In this document: positions 46,905 to 57,285 of the stretch, in pieces
Layout: each line of letters opens with the position of its first letter
Numbering within the stretch: position 1 is the first letter of the stretch
NCBI GenBank assembly: GCA_006503475.1
Contig: RSEH01000074.1
Coordinates: 62,001 to 126,000 of the forward strand
Length of the DNA: 64,000 nucleotides
Reading direction: 5' to 3'
Source of the DNA: Stentor roeselii
Taxonomy: Eukaryota; Ciliophora; Heterotrichea; Heterotrichida; Stentoridae
Made by a program: the position numbers and the translations under genes
The notes under the pieces: model-generated
Databases searched by the model: none
Told to the model about the DNA's origin: nothing
What the model saw: the letters and a program-made list of their open reading frames with translations, nothing else

Positions 46905-49380
46905 TTATTAATTCACTTTTTCACATGTTAAATGGGGTAGATTTTACACTTACGAGGGAAGTTAATATTCAACAGTAAAGTCTAAAATTCAATTTTTATG
47001 ATAAATTTGAATTGGATTTAGGTTGGGTTCATTCATGTTAACGAAATGCTTGCTTGATTGAAAGTTTTATGTAGAATTCCATAGCACGGCTTTCTTTGAT
47101 CAAATTAAGCTAATTTTATGATGATCTTTGTAAACTAATGCAAAAAATGAAGAGAGAAAATCTGATTTTTTTCACCCTTGACTCATCAAAATTCAAAATA
47201 TTCAGCTCGATTGTCACAGTAGGAGAGACTTATCAAATTAGTATTTGATTTGATATTATTTCCATAATAGTTTAGGATAATGGAACAATTTCATTCTGAA
47301 TAGGCCTTAGTAATAATAATACATCAAAGTTTGGATTTTATAATACTGAAGCTGAGTTCTTTTGTAATCGTCGTGATTAGAAATTAGTATCATAGAGAGA
47401 AGCAAGTTTTAAAACGATAGTCAATTCATTTAAGACAAAGTTGTCTTAATTTGAAACTTTTTCTTGATGAAAATCCAAATCTTGAGCTAAAACCATTCAA
47501 GACTTTAAACCACTTCATGAAAGATAAACATTCTAATTAAACACTAAATCTCACTTAACTAGATGATTAAGAATATAAGATATCTGAATGATTAGTGAAT
47601 CTTGAAATTTCAATCAACCTCAAGATTTGTATTTGATGAAAGAAGTTTGAAGCGATATTGACTATGATAAGGAGTTTCGAATAAATTCTGAAGGATTTAA
47701 AACATCTAATAAAGGACCTTATAGACAGATAGAGATTTAATTGTGAAATAATTCAAAAAAGTAAATATATTTTAGCTAATCCTTGTCAAAAAAACCCTAA
47801 ATATATAGAGCATGAAACGAAGGAACCTAAAACTCAGACATCCAAAAGATAACATAAAGGATTATAACAGGCTGAGATAATAAAATCTATCAGTTGAATG
47901 AAGAAAAAATATTAGATTTATTTATAGAGATACAAATTATCTCAAGGCCTTTAAAAAAAATAAAACTTATTAAGGTGGAACCAAGTTCGAAAATAAAAAT
48001 TTAACCAAAACAATAAGAGATATTCACTGATAAATATTAAAATAATTAGCAGATAGCCCTAAAGGAAAGTCCTTAAGTTTCAATAAATAATTATACCTCC
48101 TGAGAAAGCGAAAACTTACAAGTAGTAAAGTAAACTATAAATAGGTATGCGATCATGAAGAAGAATAATGATTAAATTATATGTAAAGTTAATAGATATG
48201 CACAGAAATTAACCTTATTACAATAATTGGATTCCTTAGGCGGTCTTGATGATGATTTATGATCAATTTAGCTAAATTATGAATAAATACTTTGATTGAA
48301 ATTTATTGCTCTAATTGAACCTGAGTATATTATTAGATGATCAATCTCTATAATTATTGAATCTTAAGCAATTATTTCAACATCATCTGGTTAAAGATTG
48401 ATTTCATTACTCTTAATGGTTTTAAGATTCTCTAAGGTACTTGAAGGTGATTGAGAAAACTAGAGACTGGTTAAGAGAAACTGAGAATAAAATGCAGGTC
48501 CAAAAATAATTGTACCTAAATAATCCTGCAACACAAATTTTTTGAACACGAGCAACTATGGAATAAGATTGAGGTAATTTGATTTAAACTACTTGGATGA
48601 GTTAAAATAAAAATCGACGATAAATTTAGCCTTATAATTTTAACAAATGTTTTATTTATGGTTTATACCTTAAAAAATAACTAGGTATCACAAAAGCATC
48701 TTTTGACACTTCTATGAATTTTCTATTTGTTTTCTTTGGATGAACTTATATTTTCCAAGAGTAGATTACGAAGTTGTAATGATGAAAAGAGGGCCAGGTT
48801 TTCTTGTTGCATAAAAGTGAGTAACTATTATAAATGAAATTAACCCTTCGCTAGCCATCTGATTGAATAAAGGTTATCATATTTTAGAATTTTTATTTAT
48901 GAAGATTGTTAATATACGAAGTTTATTAATAACTATATAGTAATATGATCGATAGAATATAAATAAATGCTTATATTTTTCATTTATTCAAAAAGGTAAT
49001 AGACATTTCTTTGAAAAATCGAGTCATTGGTAGAGAATTTGATAGTATTTAATTACTTATAGGATTAAATTTTTAAGATTGAAGAATTGAATTAATTGAA
49101 ATTTAAATTGCGTTAGATATGAATAACAAGAAATATAATCGATACACTAGTTGATTTTTCTTTCATAATTAAGTACAGGATAATTAGACTTTGAATTCTA
49201 TTATTGATACTCAATTAGCTTGAAAATTGTCGAATTTATCTCATAAATATTTGATGTAAATATTTATCTTAAGTTTTCTTAGTAATAATCTTCAACGAGA
49301 ATATCATCACTATTTTCAGGTAATTGGAAGTCTCAAGCTCAAATATTTTAATTTAAGTCATGTTTTAGTTTAATAAATTT
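46905..49380. other. Gene-free A/T-rich region (2.5 kb)
   Basis: Stop codons of all three kinds occur at background density in the frames I followed, and no start/stop pair of useful length exists on either strand. No RNA gene, inverted repeat or transposase motif was recognised. Together with the next entry it forms the only gap above 0.9 kb in the window. It could hold divergent promoters for the giant gene and the MORN gene, decayed sequence, or inserted foreign or germline-limited DNA. Confidence 0.6.
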
Positions 49381-49390
49381 TTATTCTTAC

Positions 49391-50643
49391 TCATTTTCTA
49401 GATAATTTCATTAAGATCCCCTTGGGTTCTATGAATTTTTCTCTAAGCTCTCTAATTTCAGTCTCAAGACCCTTAAGCTTCGAGATGTATGACCTTATTT
49501 CAGTCATCATATTTTGAAAATATTCTTACTTAGATTCCAGTGTTCAAGTTCTCTGAGCCTTATCCAGATAGTCCCTGCTATCCAGTCGCTAACTCTATCA
49601 AAAATCAGATCACTTGGATCATCCCCGTTGAAGTAGTTCAGGTATCTTGAATATTTTGTTTTTTAAAAAAAGTCATTTATTTGAGTCGATTAATTCAAAA
49701 AAATAACTGATTCTCTTTTGTAAAGGCTTGATTCTAAAATCTTGAACTTAGATAAACCTTGATGCTCCATGTTCCTAAATGAAGAGTACTTGTAGTCATC
49801 ACTTAAGATTTCACTGACAATTGCCTTTTTTACATGAGTAGTGCTTTTCTTATTTTCTTGAGAGAAAATTTACTAAATTTATTTCCGGAGTATCGACTTG
49901 ACTGAGATATCAAGGCTTTTTTGTGAATTGCTTCTTATTAGAGGTGAAGAAGTTTTAGTATTGCTATTTTGCACTTGAAAGGCTTTCGCTGGCTTGTTAG
50001 CTTAATTAGTATATGTTCTTAGATTCAATTTATTATTTAACATAAGAATTTTTTTTTTACTAGATAATAGTTCAATCCTTTCTTAATATCAATAAATTTA
50101 GGTAGTCATGAAGCATATAACTAGTTTCTAGCTGGAATTTTCTAATAAAATGTTAATATATCCAACTCTTCAATAAAATATATTTGAGGCCTCCTGTATT
50201 ACAAACTCAATCATAAAAAAAAGTCTTTTTTTTTCTTCATAAACTTAATAGGACTATTTACCGAACCTAAGACCTGTCCAAATACCATCTTTGAGAAAAC
50301 TAAAGATTTTTAGAAGCGTAGAAATTTTAATAAAGGTTACCTTCCTCGATATTGTAGCAAGCGAAAAATTAAGACTATTAGAAGCTAATAGTTAAGCTAG
50401 ATCAATACTTGATAGATTTGAAGATTCATTAATTTTAGTTAAGGTGTTAAAACACAATTAAATTTATTTAGATTTGTTGTAACTTAACCTTATTAAGTTC
50501 TTGAGTCCTCTAATCTCCTGCTCGTAAAACTTCTTTCGTTTATTTTCAGCTTAAATATGATTAATTTTAATAATTTGAAGTTTTTTATCAGTTTTAAACA
50601 ATATTTCTATATCTCTTACACTGAATTTAACACTTAAGCTCAT
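49391..50643 (-). pseudogene. Candidate decayed or code-variant coding sequence
   Basis: From the ATG at 50643 one minus-strand frame runs to a TGA at 49507 with ~15 in-frame TAA/TAG but only two internal TGA. Plus-strand tca triplets (minus TGA) fall 2, ~6 and ~16 times in the three frames of this stretch. Stop-free pieces look protein-like: FYEQEIRGLKNLIRLSYNKS, SEILSDDYKYSSFRNMEHQG, VSDWIAGTIWIRLRELEHW. A coiled-coil piece (KLKGLETEIRELREKFIEPKG) follows at 49391-49500 in another frame. Either an ordinary host gene decayed here, or it was written in a code where TAA/TAG mean Gln. No family recognised. Confidence 0.45.
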
Positions 50644-50781
50644 CTAAGATTCTCCTGAAAGATCATAATCATCTCTAATAAAAAAAAAAAAATCTTTAAA
50701 AACATTTGTTCCTTGATAAAACCTTTCTAATCAAAGACATTCCAATATTTCTTTCACTAACCCTAAAATTAAATCTTATAT

Positions 50782-51609
50782 ATGGGAAGCCAATGCTCTT
50801 GTTTTTCAGAGGATCTGGAAAAAAATGAAGAATACTTAGCCGGTTTACACATTTCTCCGAATCCACCGCAGCCAGAAGAGTTTTCTAATCGTAGCGAGCT
50901 AGCTCTAATAGCTGAGAACCGTTTGAACCCATTCCAGTTCCCAACTGAAGACACACAAACAGACATGACCACACCAGTAAAGTCAGCGGAGGGTTGGACG
51001 TATATGGGCCAACTCAACAATGAAGGTCGACGAAGCGGCCGAGGGATTTTCCTCTGGGAAGACGGTTCGAAATACATCGGGTACTGGAAAGATGATAAAG
51101 CTCATGGCTTCGGCCGTTTAATCCATGCGAATGGAGACGTCTACGAAGGTGACTGGGTCAACGACAAGGCTCATGGCAAAGGAAAGTACATCCAATTCAA
51201 CGGCACAAGCTATGAAGGCGACTGGGAATCAGATAAGCAAGAAGGCTATGGGACGGAGACTTGGAACGATGGGGCAAAGTACATGGGCCAGTTTAAAAAC
51301 GGTGTCAAAGAAGGATATGGTGAGTTCTACTGGAGTGATGAGTCGTTTTTCAAGGGCGAGTTCCAAACAAATAATATCCAAGGCCGGGGGATCTATACAT
51401 GGAAAGACGGCCGGGTCTACGAAGGCGAGTGGTTCAACAACAAAATGCACGGTTCAGGAAAATTCACCTGGCCAGACGGCCGTATATTCAAAGGCGAGTA
51501 CTTAAACGGTAAAAAAGAAGGTTACGGTGTATTCACATGGCCAAACGGCAAAAAGTTATGCGGGATGTGGAAGAACGGTAAACAACTGAGTCTAAACACT
51601 GACGTTTAA
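50782..51609 (+). CDS. MORN-repeat protein, N-acylated
   Basis: 275 residues starting MGSQCSCF (N-myristoylation plus palmitoylation type). After a ~70-residue lead, eight to nine MORN repeats run to the end (e.g. [55 protein letters not shown]). MORN arrays bind membranes or act as cytoskeletal scaffolds; in ciliates they occur in cortical and ciliary proteins. The gene is richer in G+C at third positions than its neighbours, which may reflect high expression (inference). Its stop is 21 nt from the convergent CK1 stop. Confidence 0.94.
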   Translation: MGSQCSCFSEDLEKNEEYLAGLHISPNPPQPEEFSNRSELALIAENRLNPFQFPTEDTQTDMTTPVKSAEGWTYMGQLNNEGRRSGRGIFLWEDGSKYIGYWKDDKAHGFGRLIHANGDVYEGDWVNDKAHGKGKYIQFNGTSYEGDWESDKQEGYGTETWNDGAKYMGQFKNGVKEGYGEFYWSDESFFKGEFQTNNIQGRGIYTWKDGRVYEGEWFNNKMHGSGKFTWPDGRIFKGEYLNGKKEGYGVFTWPNGKKLCGMWKNGKQLSLNTDV

Positions 51610-51630
51610 GTAATGTTATTTAAAAGTAAT

Positions 51631-52650
51631 TTACTTCAACGCCCGACTAGGAAAGATCACGGGCTTAGCGGCAGGACCCGCGCCTTGTTTTTGTGTAGGC
51701 CTGGGCCGTGGTTGTTTGTATTCCTCCTGAACACCAGACTCACTTTTCTTCGTTTCCTGCTCAGTCTGCTTAAGTAGACACCAGTCATACAGGTAGTCCT
51801 GCACCATGCCCAGTCTTCCAAACAAATCTTTAAAGTTTCTGCGAAGCAAGGCATAGTCTGGACGGTCTTCGAACCTAAGAGCTTTACAGTAGTTTATATA
51901 ATTAGCGAACTCAATTGGCAAGTCCGCGCAAAGCACTTCGACAGCCGTAGATGTTTTTTTATCAGTGATGTTTTGATACTTTTCTTTCTTAGTATCGCCT
52001 TTGAGACCTTGCCATGGAAGGACTCCTTTCAACAAGTAGATCATCACGTAACCCAGACCTTCTAGGTCGTCTCTTCTTGACTGCTCGATGCCTAGATGAG
52101 TGAAGATCGAAGCGTAACGAGCTGTTCCTGTCAAACTTTTGCCTTCACGGTAGGGAATGTGCTGGTTTGTTTTTGAGTCGCGGTACTTCTTGGATAGGCC
52201 GAAGTCTATCACGTAGACCATGTGAGCCTTTTGGCCCAAACCGATTATGAAATTGTCGGGTTTCACGTCGCGGTGGATGAAGTTTTTAGAGTGGATGTAC
52301 TCGATTCTTGTTATCATCTGGTCTGCTAACATTAACACTGTCTTCACGGAAAGATTAGGCTTGCAATACTGGAGAAGGTCTTCGAGTGAGGGACCTAGAA
52401 GCTCCATAACCATGACGTTATAGTCGCCTTCCACGCCATACCAGAAAATGTTAGGAATCCCAGCGCCACCCTGCAAGGACCTTATCACTCGTGACTCATA
52501 AAGAAGCTGAGGATGTGACGATCGAACTTTTTCCAGCTTCACTGCAACTTCTTCATTGTTTTGGATGTTGATTGCCAGGTAAATATCCCCAAAGGACCCA
52601 TGGCCGATTTTCCTCCCAAGTCTGTATTTTCCCCCGACTTTAAGGTCCAT
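51631..52650 (-). CDS. Casein kinase 1 (CK1) family protein kinase
   Basis: 339 residues. Seen: [18 protein letters not shown] (K38), HRDVKPDNF (D128), [11 protein letters not shown] (D149), TGTARYASI and [18 protein letters not shown], the CK1 hallmark, with no APE motif, as expected for CK1. C-terminal extension of ~45 residues is basic/Pro-rich ([10 protein letters not shown]). Complete and probably active. CK1 acts in many pathways (cilia, circadian, vesicle traffic), and the specific role here is unknown. Codon use is G/C-richer, as in the neighbouring MORN gene. Confidence 0.95.
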   Translation of the reverse strand: MDLKVGGKYRLGRKIGHGSFGDIYLAINIQNNEEVAVKLEKVRSSHPQLLYESRVIRSLQGGAGIPNIFWYGVEGDYNVMVMELLGPSLEDLLQYCKPNLSVKTVLMLADQMITRIEYIHSKNFIHRDVKPDNFIIGLGQKAHMVYVIDFGLSKKYRDSKTNQHIPYREGKSLTGTARYASIFTHLGIEQSRRDDLEGLGYVMIYLLKGVLPWQGLKGDTKKEKYQNITDKKTSTAVEVLCADLPIEFANYINYCKALRFEDRPDYALLRRNFKDLFGRLGMVQDYLYDWCLLKQTEQETKKSESGVQEEYKQPRPRPTQKQGAGPAAKPVIFPSRALK

Positions 52651-52968
52651 TTGTATTATTTGCTGATTTGATTAAGGTAAGGAATTTTTAGGAGAAAGGA
52701 AAATTGAAAGAAAATCGAAGAGAAGTTCTTTGAATGTTGAAGACTTTCGATTTGGATGAGGTTTACGTGTATTGATTTAGAGGAAAAATGGAGGTTTCGG
52801 AGTTTCAAGAAATTTTAACTGGCAGAGTTTATTCGATTTGAAAAGTATCCTGTAGTATAAATAAAGCTAGAAATGAAAAACTCTGAAATTTGAGCTTTTT
52901 TTCAAGTAATTTTAAGATGTCAAGACTTCTGGAATTATGGTTCTTAATTACTAAAGACCCTTTTTAAT
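52651..52968. other. 318-nt intergenic region, no gene seen
   Basis: A/T-rich, no open frame above ~30 codons noticed. It holds the upstream region of CK1 and the 3' side of the small MGSC gene, both read on the minus strand. Confidence 0.6.
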
Positions 52969-53199
52969 TCAAGCCTCAGTCTGCAGGTGGTCTAGTTGTA
53001 AAGCAAGTCGTCGGTTCCTCAACTGATTGTTCTTAAGAGAAATTCTCGGAGTTTTCGAGTCCTTCCTTTTAAAAATCCTTGCCCTGACCATTGGGTTGGA
53101 AAAATGTTGAACTCCTTGCTTGTCAGTTCTTAAATCATTAGAAAAAGTATCTTTTCTACTAGATTCTCTATTAGATAGTTTCAAAGCACAAGACCCCAT
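52969..53199 (-). CDS. Small basic protein with N-acylation start (MGSCALKL)
   Basis: 76 residues, MGSCALKL at the start (myristoyl-Gly2, Cys4 palmitoylation candidate), then basic and hydrophilic (RKDTFSND, ARIFKRKDSK, LRNRRLALQL), ending TGA. No known domain. It shares a 121-nt divergent region with the polo-like kinase gene. Short, so its reality depends on expression data, but the acylation start and the complete ORF between genes favour it. Confidence 0.6.
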   Translation of the reverse strand: MGSCALKLSNRESSRKDTFSNDLRTDKQGVQHFSNPMVRARIFKRKDSKTPRISLKNNQLRNRRLALQLDHLQTEA

Positions 53200-53320
53200 A
53201 ATTATTACTTGATTTAATCATTTCTCCTCATCTTAGTTCTTCAATTATAATACTTATCAAGGCTCCATTACCATCAACCAAATCTCTAACTTCTTAATCC
53301 TGAATCCAATAAATTTCGAA

Positions 53321-54970
53321 ATGGTTTCCAAAGAAAGCTCTTCAAACGAGTTCGACATGCCAAACGTTTTAATCGAAAAACTTAAAAAGCACAACGGCGA
53401 ACCTCTAACCAAGACCTACCTCAAAGGCCAGTACCTTGGAAAAGGAGGTTTCGCGAAAGTATACGAAATGACTCTGCAAGACACAAAAGAAACCTTCGCC
53501 TGCAAAATGATTCCAAAAGAAAGAATGAGCAAAGTCAGGGCAAAGCAGAAACTAATGAGCGAGATAAAAATTCACAAACACTTAAAACACGAAAATATCG
53601 TCCAATTCATTCACTACTTCGAAGACGAGGACAATTTGTACATTATTCTGGAATTATGTAAAAACCACTCCTTGCGAGAAGTCCTAAAACGTAGAAAGCG
53701 TCTGACAGAGCTAGAAACTCAAAGTTATTTATTCAATATCGTCAATGGACTCTCTTATCTTCACTCACATCGCGTCATTCATCGCGACATAAAACTAGCA
53801 AACATCTTCATCACCGACAAGATGGAAGTGAAAATCGGTGACTTCGGCCTTGCAGCTCTTTTAGAATTTGAAGGCGAAAGAAAAAAGACCATCTGTGGTA
53901 CTCCTAACTACATCGCTCCTGAAGTTCTAGAAGGTAAATCCGGTCATTCTTACGAGTGCGACGTTTGGAGCTTAGGAGTGCTGATGTACACCCTGCTGGT
54001 AGGCAAGCCTCCATACGAGACAAAAGACGTGAAACTGACCTATCGTCGAATCAAGATGAACCTTTACAATTTCCCTGAAAAGGTAAAAATCTCTGAAGAG
54101 GCCAAGTCACTTATTTCAAGCATTCTCGTTTTAGACTTTCTTAAAAGACCTACACTTGACGAAATCCTCGATCATGACTTTTTCAATAAAAACACAGTCC
54201 CAAGGTTCTTGCCCCAGGGTTGCCTGGTGGTCCCTCCCAGTCCTCACCTGATTCAAAGATACGAAGCCCGGCCTTTTCTCTCGCCCCGGGCGAGTTCTCA
54301 AGAAAACAAAGCCGAGCCGTCAACGCCGACAAGTCCGAAAAGACTACGACCGTTATCGAAAGATTCCAAAAGAAGTTCAGATACGAAAAAAGACGTGAAA
54401 ATCTCGAGTTATGGAGGAAGAGATGAACAAGGACCAGAAGTTTGGGTTTCCAGTTGGATTGACTATTCAAGAAAATATGGACTGGGATATTTGATGTCGA
54501 ATAATTCACTTGGAGCTATTTATAACGACGATACTCATCTCATCGCTGAGCCTTCCTTCGCAAGTGTCCAGTACATCTCAGGTGACAAGGTCTTTATCTA
54601 CAAAATCGACGAGTACCCAAGCGAGCTTTATAAAAAAGTCATGCTTTTGCATCTCTTTCGAAAACTCTTCGCTTCTGACCAGCCTAGTCATAAACCCTGC
54701 AGCTTTAACTCTTTGGTTTTCTTGAAAAAGTGGACAGCTGCACAACATGCTTATGTTTTTAGAATCACTAATAAAATCGTGCAGATTTGCTTTAAAGATA
54801 CTACTGAGATACTGCTTTGCAGTGAGTCAAAACACGTCACTTATGTGAATAAAGCTCATAAAATCGAGTCTTACACCTTGAATGAAGTCATGGAATCGGG
54901 TAATAAGGAAGTCACCAAAAGAATCAAGTATTCAAGGGAAATCTTGATGAGGATGCAGAAAAACGATTAG
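53321..54970 (+). CDS. PLK1: Polo-like kinase (PLK)
   Basis: 549 residues. Cell-division/centriole kinase with C-terminal polo boxes. Seen: GKGGFAKVYE, FACKMI (K62), HRDIKLANIF, GDFGLAA, KTICGTPNYIAPEVL, and the PLK-typical LGVLMYTLLVGKPPYETKDVK; a basic linker follows, then polo box 1 (WVSSWIDYSRKYGLGYLMSNNSLGAIYND starts near residue ~382; SVQYISGD) and polo box 2 (FLKKWTAAQHAYVFRITN; ILLCSESKHVTYV). The activation-loop Thr is present (KKTICGTP). The order and the two polo boxes match PLK1-type enzymes, and the symbol is by family resemblance. The next gene follows after 37 nt. Confidence 0.95.
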   Translation: MVSKESSSNEFDMPNVLIEKLKKHNGEPLTKTYLKGQYLGKGGFAKVYEMTLQDTKETFACKMIPKERMSKVRAKQKLMSEIKIHKHLKHENIVQFIHYFEDEDNLYIILELCKNHSLREVLKRRKRLTELETQSYLFNIVNGLSYLHSHRVIHRDIKLANIFITDKMEVKIGDFGLAALLEFEGERKKTICGTPNYIAPEVLEGKSGHSYECDVWSLGVLMYTLLVGKPPYETKDVKLTYRRIKMNLYNFPEKVKISEEAKSLISSILVLDFLKRPTLDEILDHDFFNKNTVPRFLPQGCLVVPPSPHLIQRYEARPFLSPRASSQENKAEPSTPTSPKRLRPLSKDSKRSSDTKKDVKISSYGGRDEQGPEVWVSSWIDYSRKYGLGYLMSNNSLGAIYNDDTHLIAEPSFASVQYISGDKVFIYKIDEYPSELYKKVMLLHLFRKLFASDQPSHKPCSFNSLVFLKKWTAAQHAYVFRITNKIVQICFKDTTEILLCSESKHVTYVNKAHKIESYTLNEVMESGNKEVTKRIKYSREILMRMQKND

Positions 54971-55007
54971 AAATTAATAATAAAGTAAAAACGACGTTAA
55001 GATAAAA

Positions 55008-55523
55008 ATGTCTTGGTCTCTCTCGAAAACTACGCGATTTCCTGCAAGTCGTAGGAAAGATTCATGTGAATTTACCTTACTTCCTTCAACACTTAACCTT
55101 AGATCTACGGGAATTGGCTTTGGAAAAAGGTGGAATCCTCAGAAAGCAAGTGGTTTTGACTCACCACCTCCTGGAACTTATAACTTGCCTGACCTTTCCT
55201 CGAACAGAGGACCGAAAATCGTAAAGGAAATGAATAAGAATGAAAAGGGAAGATTTTGTACTCCTGGACCTGGAACTTATGAACCTCTTAAGCCACTTGG
55301 ACTTAATAAACCTAAATTCGCTATTAAGGGAAGGATTAATAGAAGAAACTTGTCGGATACTCCTGCACCTGGAACTTATTCACCTACTTTTGGACTCACA
55401 CATTTTAGTGGATATGCCAATATTTCTTTTGGGTTTGGAGAAAGAACTGAAGCTGCGAAAAAATTTGATGGGCCTGGACCTGGAGCTTATGACATTTTCT
55501 CTAAATTTGATAAACATAAGTAA
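55008..55523 (+). CDS. SHIPPO/STPGR-repeat protein (CIMAP/ODF3-like)
   Basis: 171 residues with at least four Pro-Gly-Pro repeats: SPPPGTYNLPD, CTPGPGTYEPLK, DTPAPGTYSPTFG and DGPGPGAYDIFSK. This pattern is typical of SHIPPO/CIMAP proteins, which are found as microtubule inner proteins or outer-dense-fibre components in cilia and flagella. No other domain. Small size and complete repeats indicate a functional gene. Confidence 0.9.
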   Translation: MSWSLSKTTRFPASRRKDSCEFTLLPSTLNLRSTGIGFGKRWNPQKASGFDSPPPGTYNLPDLSSNRGPKIVKEMNKNEKGRFCTPGPGTYEPLKPLGLNKPKFAIKGRINRRNLSDTPAPGTYSPTFGLTHFSGYANISFGFGERTEAAKKFDGPGPGAYDIFSKFDKHK

Positions 55524-55717
55524 CCTGTATGTATTAATTTACCTCCGGAAATCAACATGACTAAGCCAATGAAGATTTTTCTCTAATCAATTCAATAGAC
55601 TCAATAAATACCTTCATATAATTTAATTTAAACTCACATCGAAAATATATCTAAATGACTTCCAACACCTTAAACTATTTACCTCTTCAAACCATTAATT
55701 AAAAACGAAAACAATCC

Positions 55718-56152
55718 CTAAATCAAGACACAAACCTTTTTGCATGCACATTTCGCTTCGATAACGCTCGTATCTGTTGGAATTGTTGATTTCGCTTCAG
55801 TCATTTGAAGAAGTTTCTTGAGGTTTTCATTTTTCTGTTGTTTTTCATGAAGAACATGTAAATTATGCTCTAGTCTTGTGTTTATTTCTCTCATTTTTGA
55901 CTGCAGATGTGATAATTCTTGCAGTATAGGAGAGTCTTTTCCTCGGCTGTCTAGAATTGGTGAAGGCGAAGCGTCTTTTGACTTGAATCTGCTGTTTTTT
56001 ATATTTTCGTTAAAGCTGAATTGAAATTCTCCAGAATCCAGGTCTCGGTTACTCACTCGTCCTAGAGGCGGCCTCTCAATACCCACAATTTGTTGATATC
56101 CACTAACAGGAGAAGTTCCAAAGTTAGCAGTATTTCTTTGACTTTCAGTCAT
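55718..56152 (-). CDS. Small coiled-coil protein with C-terminal CaaX box (CVLI)
   Basis: 144 residues. Disordered first ~80 residues, coiled coil ~85-130 (SPILQELSHLQSKMREINT), then a Cys-rich end CACKKVCVLI, a CaaX box of the geranylgeranyl type (X = I/L) with a neighbouring palmitoylation-type Cys. Likely a prenylated, membrane-anchored rod. It lies 30 nt downstream and in frame with the TGA that ends the arrestin-like gene, so a read-through product (arrestin fold plus prenyl anchor) is conceivable. Confidence 0.78.
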   Translation of the reverse strand: MTESQRNTANFGTSPVSGYQQIVGIERPPLGRVSNRDLDSGEFQFSFNENIKNSRFKSKDASPSPILDSRGKDSPILQELSHLQSKMREINTRLEHNLHVLHEKQQKNENLKKLLQMTEAKSTIPTDTSVIEAKCACKKVCVLI

Positions 56153-56182
56153 TGGAATAATTATTATATAGTTAAACCATCC

Positions 56183-57181
56183 TCACTCCTCTCCTTGAAT
56201 CTCATCACTAATCTGAGCCAAAAACGACTTCAAATGATGTTCTTCAGGTTGCCACCCTTCAGGAAAACAAACGACGATTTCTTTTCCACAGACCGGATTA
56301 ACCTGCAAAAAGAGTTCAAATTCAGCTCTTTTACTTCTACATCCAACATCATAAACCGCAAAAACCTGTAATCGATACTCACAATTAAGAACCCCAGTCA
56401 AATTACTCGAAGGATTTTCGCCAAACCTTTCAATTCCACCAATATGAAAATCAAACAAAAAAATCCCATCATTTTTTTTTGCATGAAATTCACTTAAATC
56501 AGGTACAAGTCTCGTCAAAACTTTTCTCTGTTTAATGTCATTTATTCCAGGTAGTGAAAAAGTAAGATCAACAACAAGTTGAGCAATAACTGACTGCAAG
56601 ACTTGATTAGAAGGACTACTGACTGAGACTTGGTATTTTTTATCTTCGTAGCACTTTACATGGCTCTGGTCGAAGGACTTGACCATGATTTTGCAAGAGC
56701 CTCGAGAGACGCAGAAGCAGGAAGTCAAGTCGAGTGAATACTCGTTGACTGCGGGAATCACCACCCTGGACAACTTGTTCAAAATTGTGAAATTTTGAGT
56801 GTCCTCTGCAAGGACCTTCTCGTTTGATGTCAGCTGGACTTGTATGAAATAACTGATTGATGCTGATATTTTTACACCTGATGAGCAAAGGTCTTCGTAG
56901 TTAAAGGACGCTGGAGCGTATTGAGGCACTTTGAAGGTAAATGGAAAGACTGACTGGGAAGACTCTGGATGGTCTTTTATTTTTTCGCTTAGTTTATAGA
57001 TTTTAGAGGAAAATGAATGAGACTTGCCATCAGCTTGTGTTATTTTTATTTCCTCATCGCCGAAGGACTTTATAAGTATTTGAACTTCTTCGGATACTGC
57101 GCAGTTGACTTCGCCTGAGACTCGCTCTCCTGCTACAAAAAAGGTGGAGTCGAGAGTGATTTTTACCCAGTTTTCAGACAT
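56183..57181 (-). CDS. Arrestin-fold protein
   Basis: 332 residues, ends TGA. The N-terminal arrestin-like beta domain is recognisable by FFVAGERVSGEVNCAV and FPFTFKVPQYAPASFNYEDL, followed by FIQVQLTSNEKVLAEDTQNF; a second beta domain contains LDLTSCFCVSRGSCKI. Arrestin-related (alpha-arrestin/VPS26-like) proteins act as adaptors for receptor trafficking or ubiquitin ligases. No PPxY motif was seen. The gene is in line with the CaaX coiled-coil gene downstream. Confidence 0.82.
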   Translation of the reverse strand: MSENWVKITLDSTFFVAGERVSGEVNCAVSEEVQILIKSFGDEEIKITQADGKSHSFSSKIYKLSEKIKDHPESSQSVFPFTFKVPQYAPASFNYEDLCSSGVKISASISYFIQVQLTSNEKVLAEDTQNFTILNKLSRVVIPAVNEYSLDLTSCFCVSRGSCKIMVKSFDQSHVKCYEDKKYQVSVSSPSNQVLQSVIAQLVVDLTFSLPGINDIKQRKVLTRLVPDLSEFHAKKNDGIFLFDFHIGGIERFGENPSSNLTGVLNCEYRLQVFAVYDVGCRSKRAEFELFLQVNPVCGKEIVVCFPEGWQPEEHHLKSFLAQISDEIQGEE

Positions 57182-57285
57182 AAGTATAATAACAAGTGTT
57201 ACGGATAATAAGTCCAGGATTATTAAATTTTTATTAAATCACCAAATTTTCAAGAGTTTTTCTTTAGATTTATCTTAATTCTCTT

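Noticed and set aside
47147-48660. A plus-strand frame that reads smoothly if all three stop codons are taken as sense
   Set aside because: TAA, TAG and TGA occur at about background frequency for A/T-rich DNA (about one codon in ten), with no depletion of any stop type, so it is best treated as noncoding.
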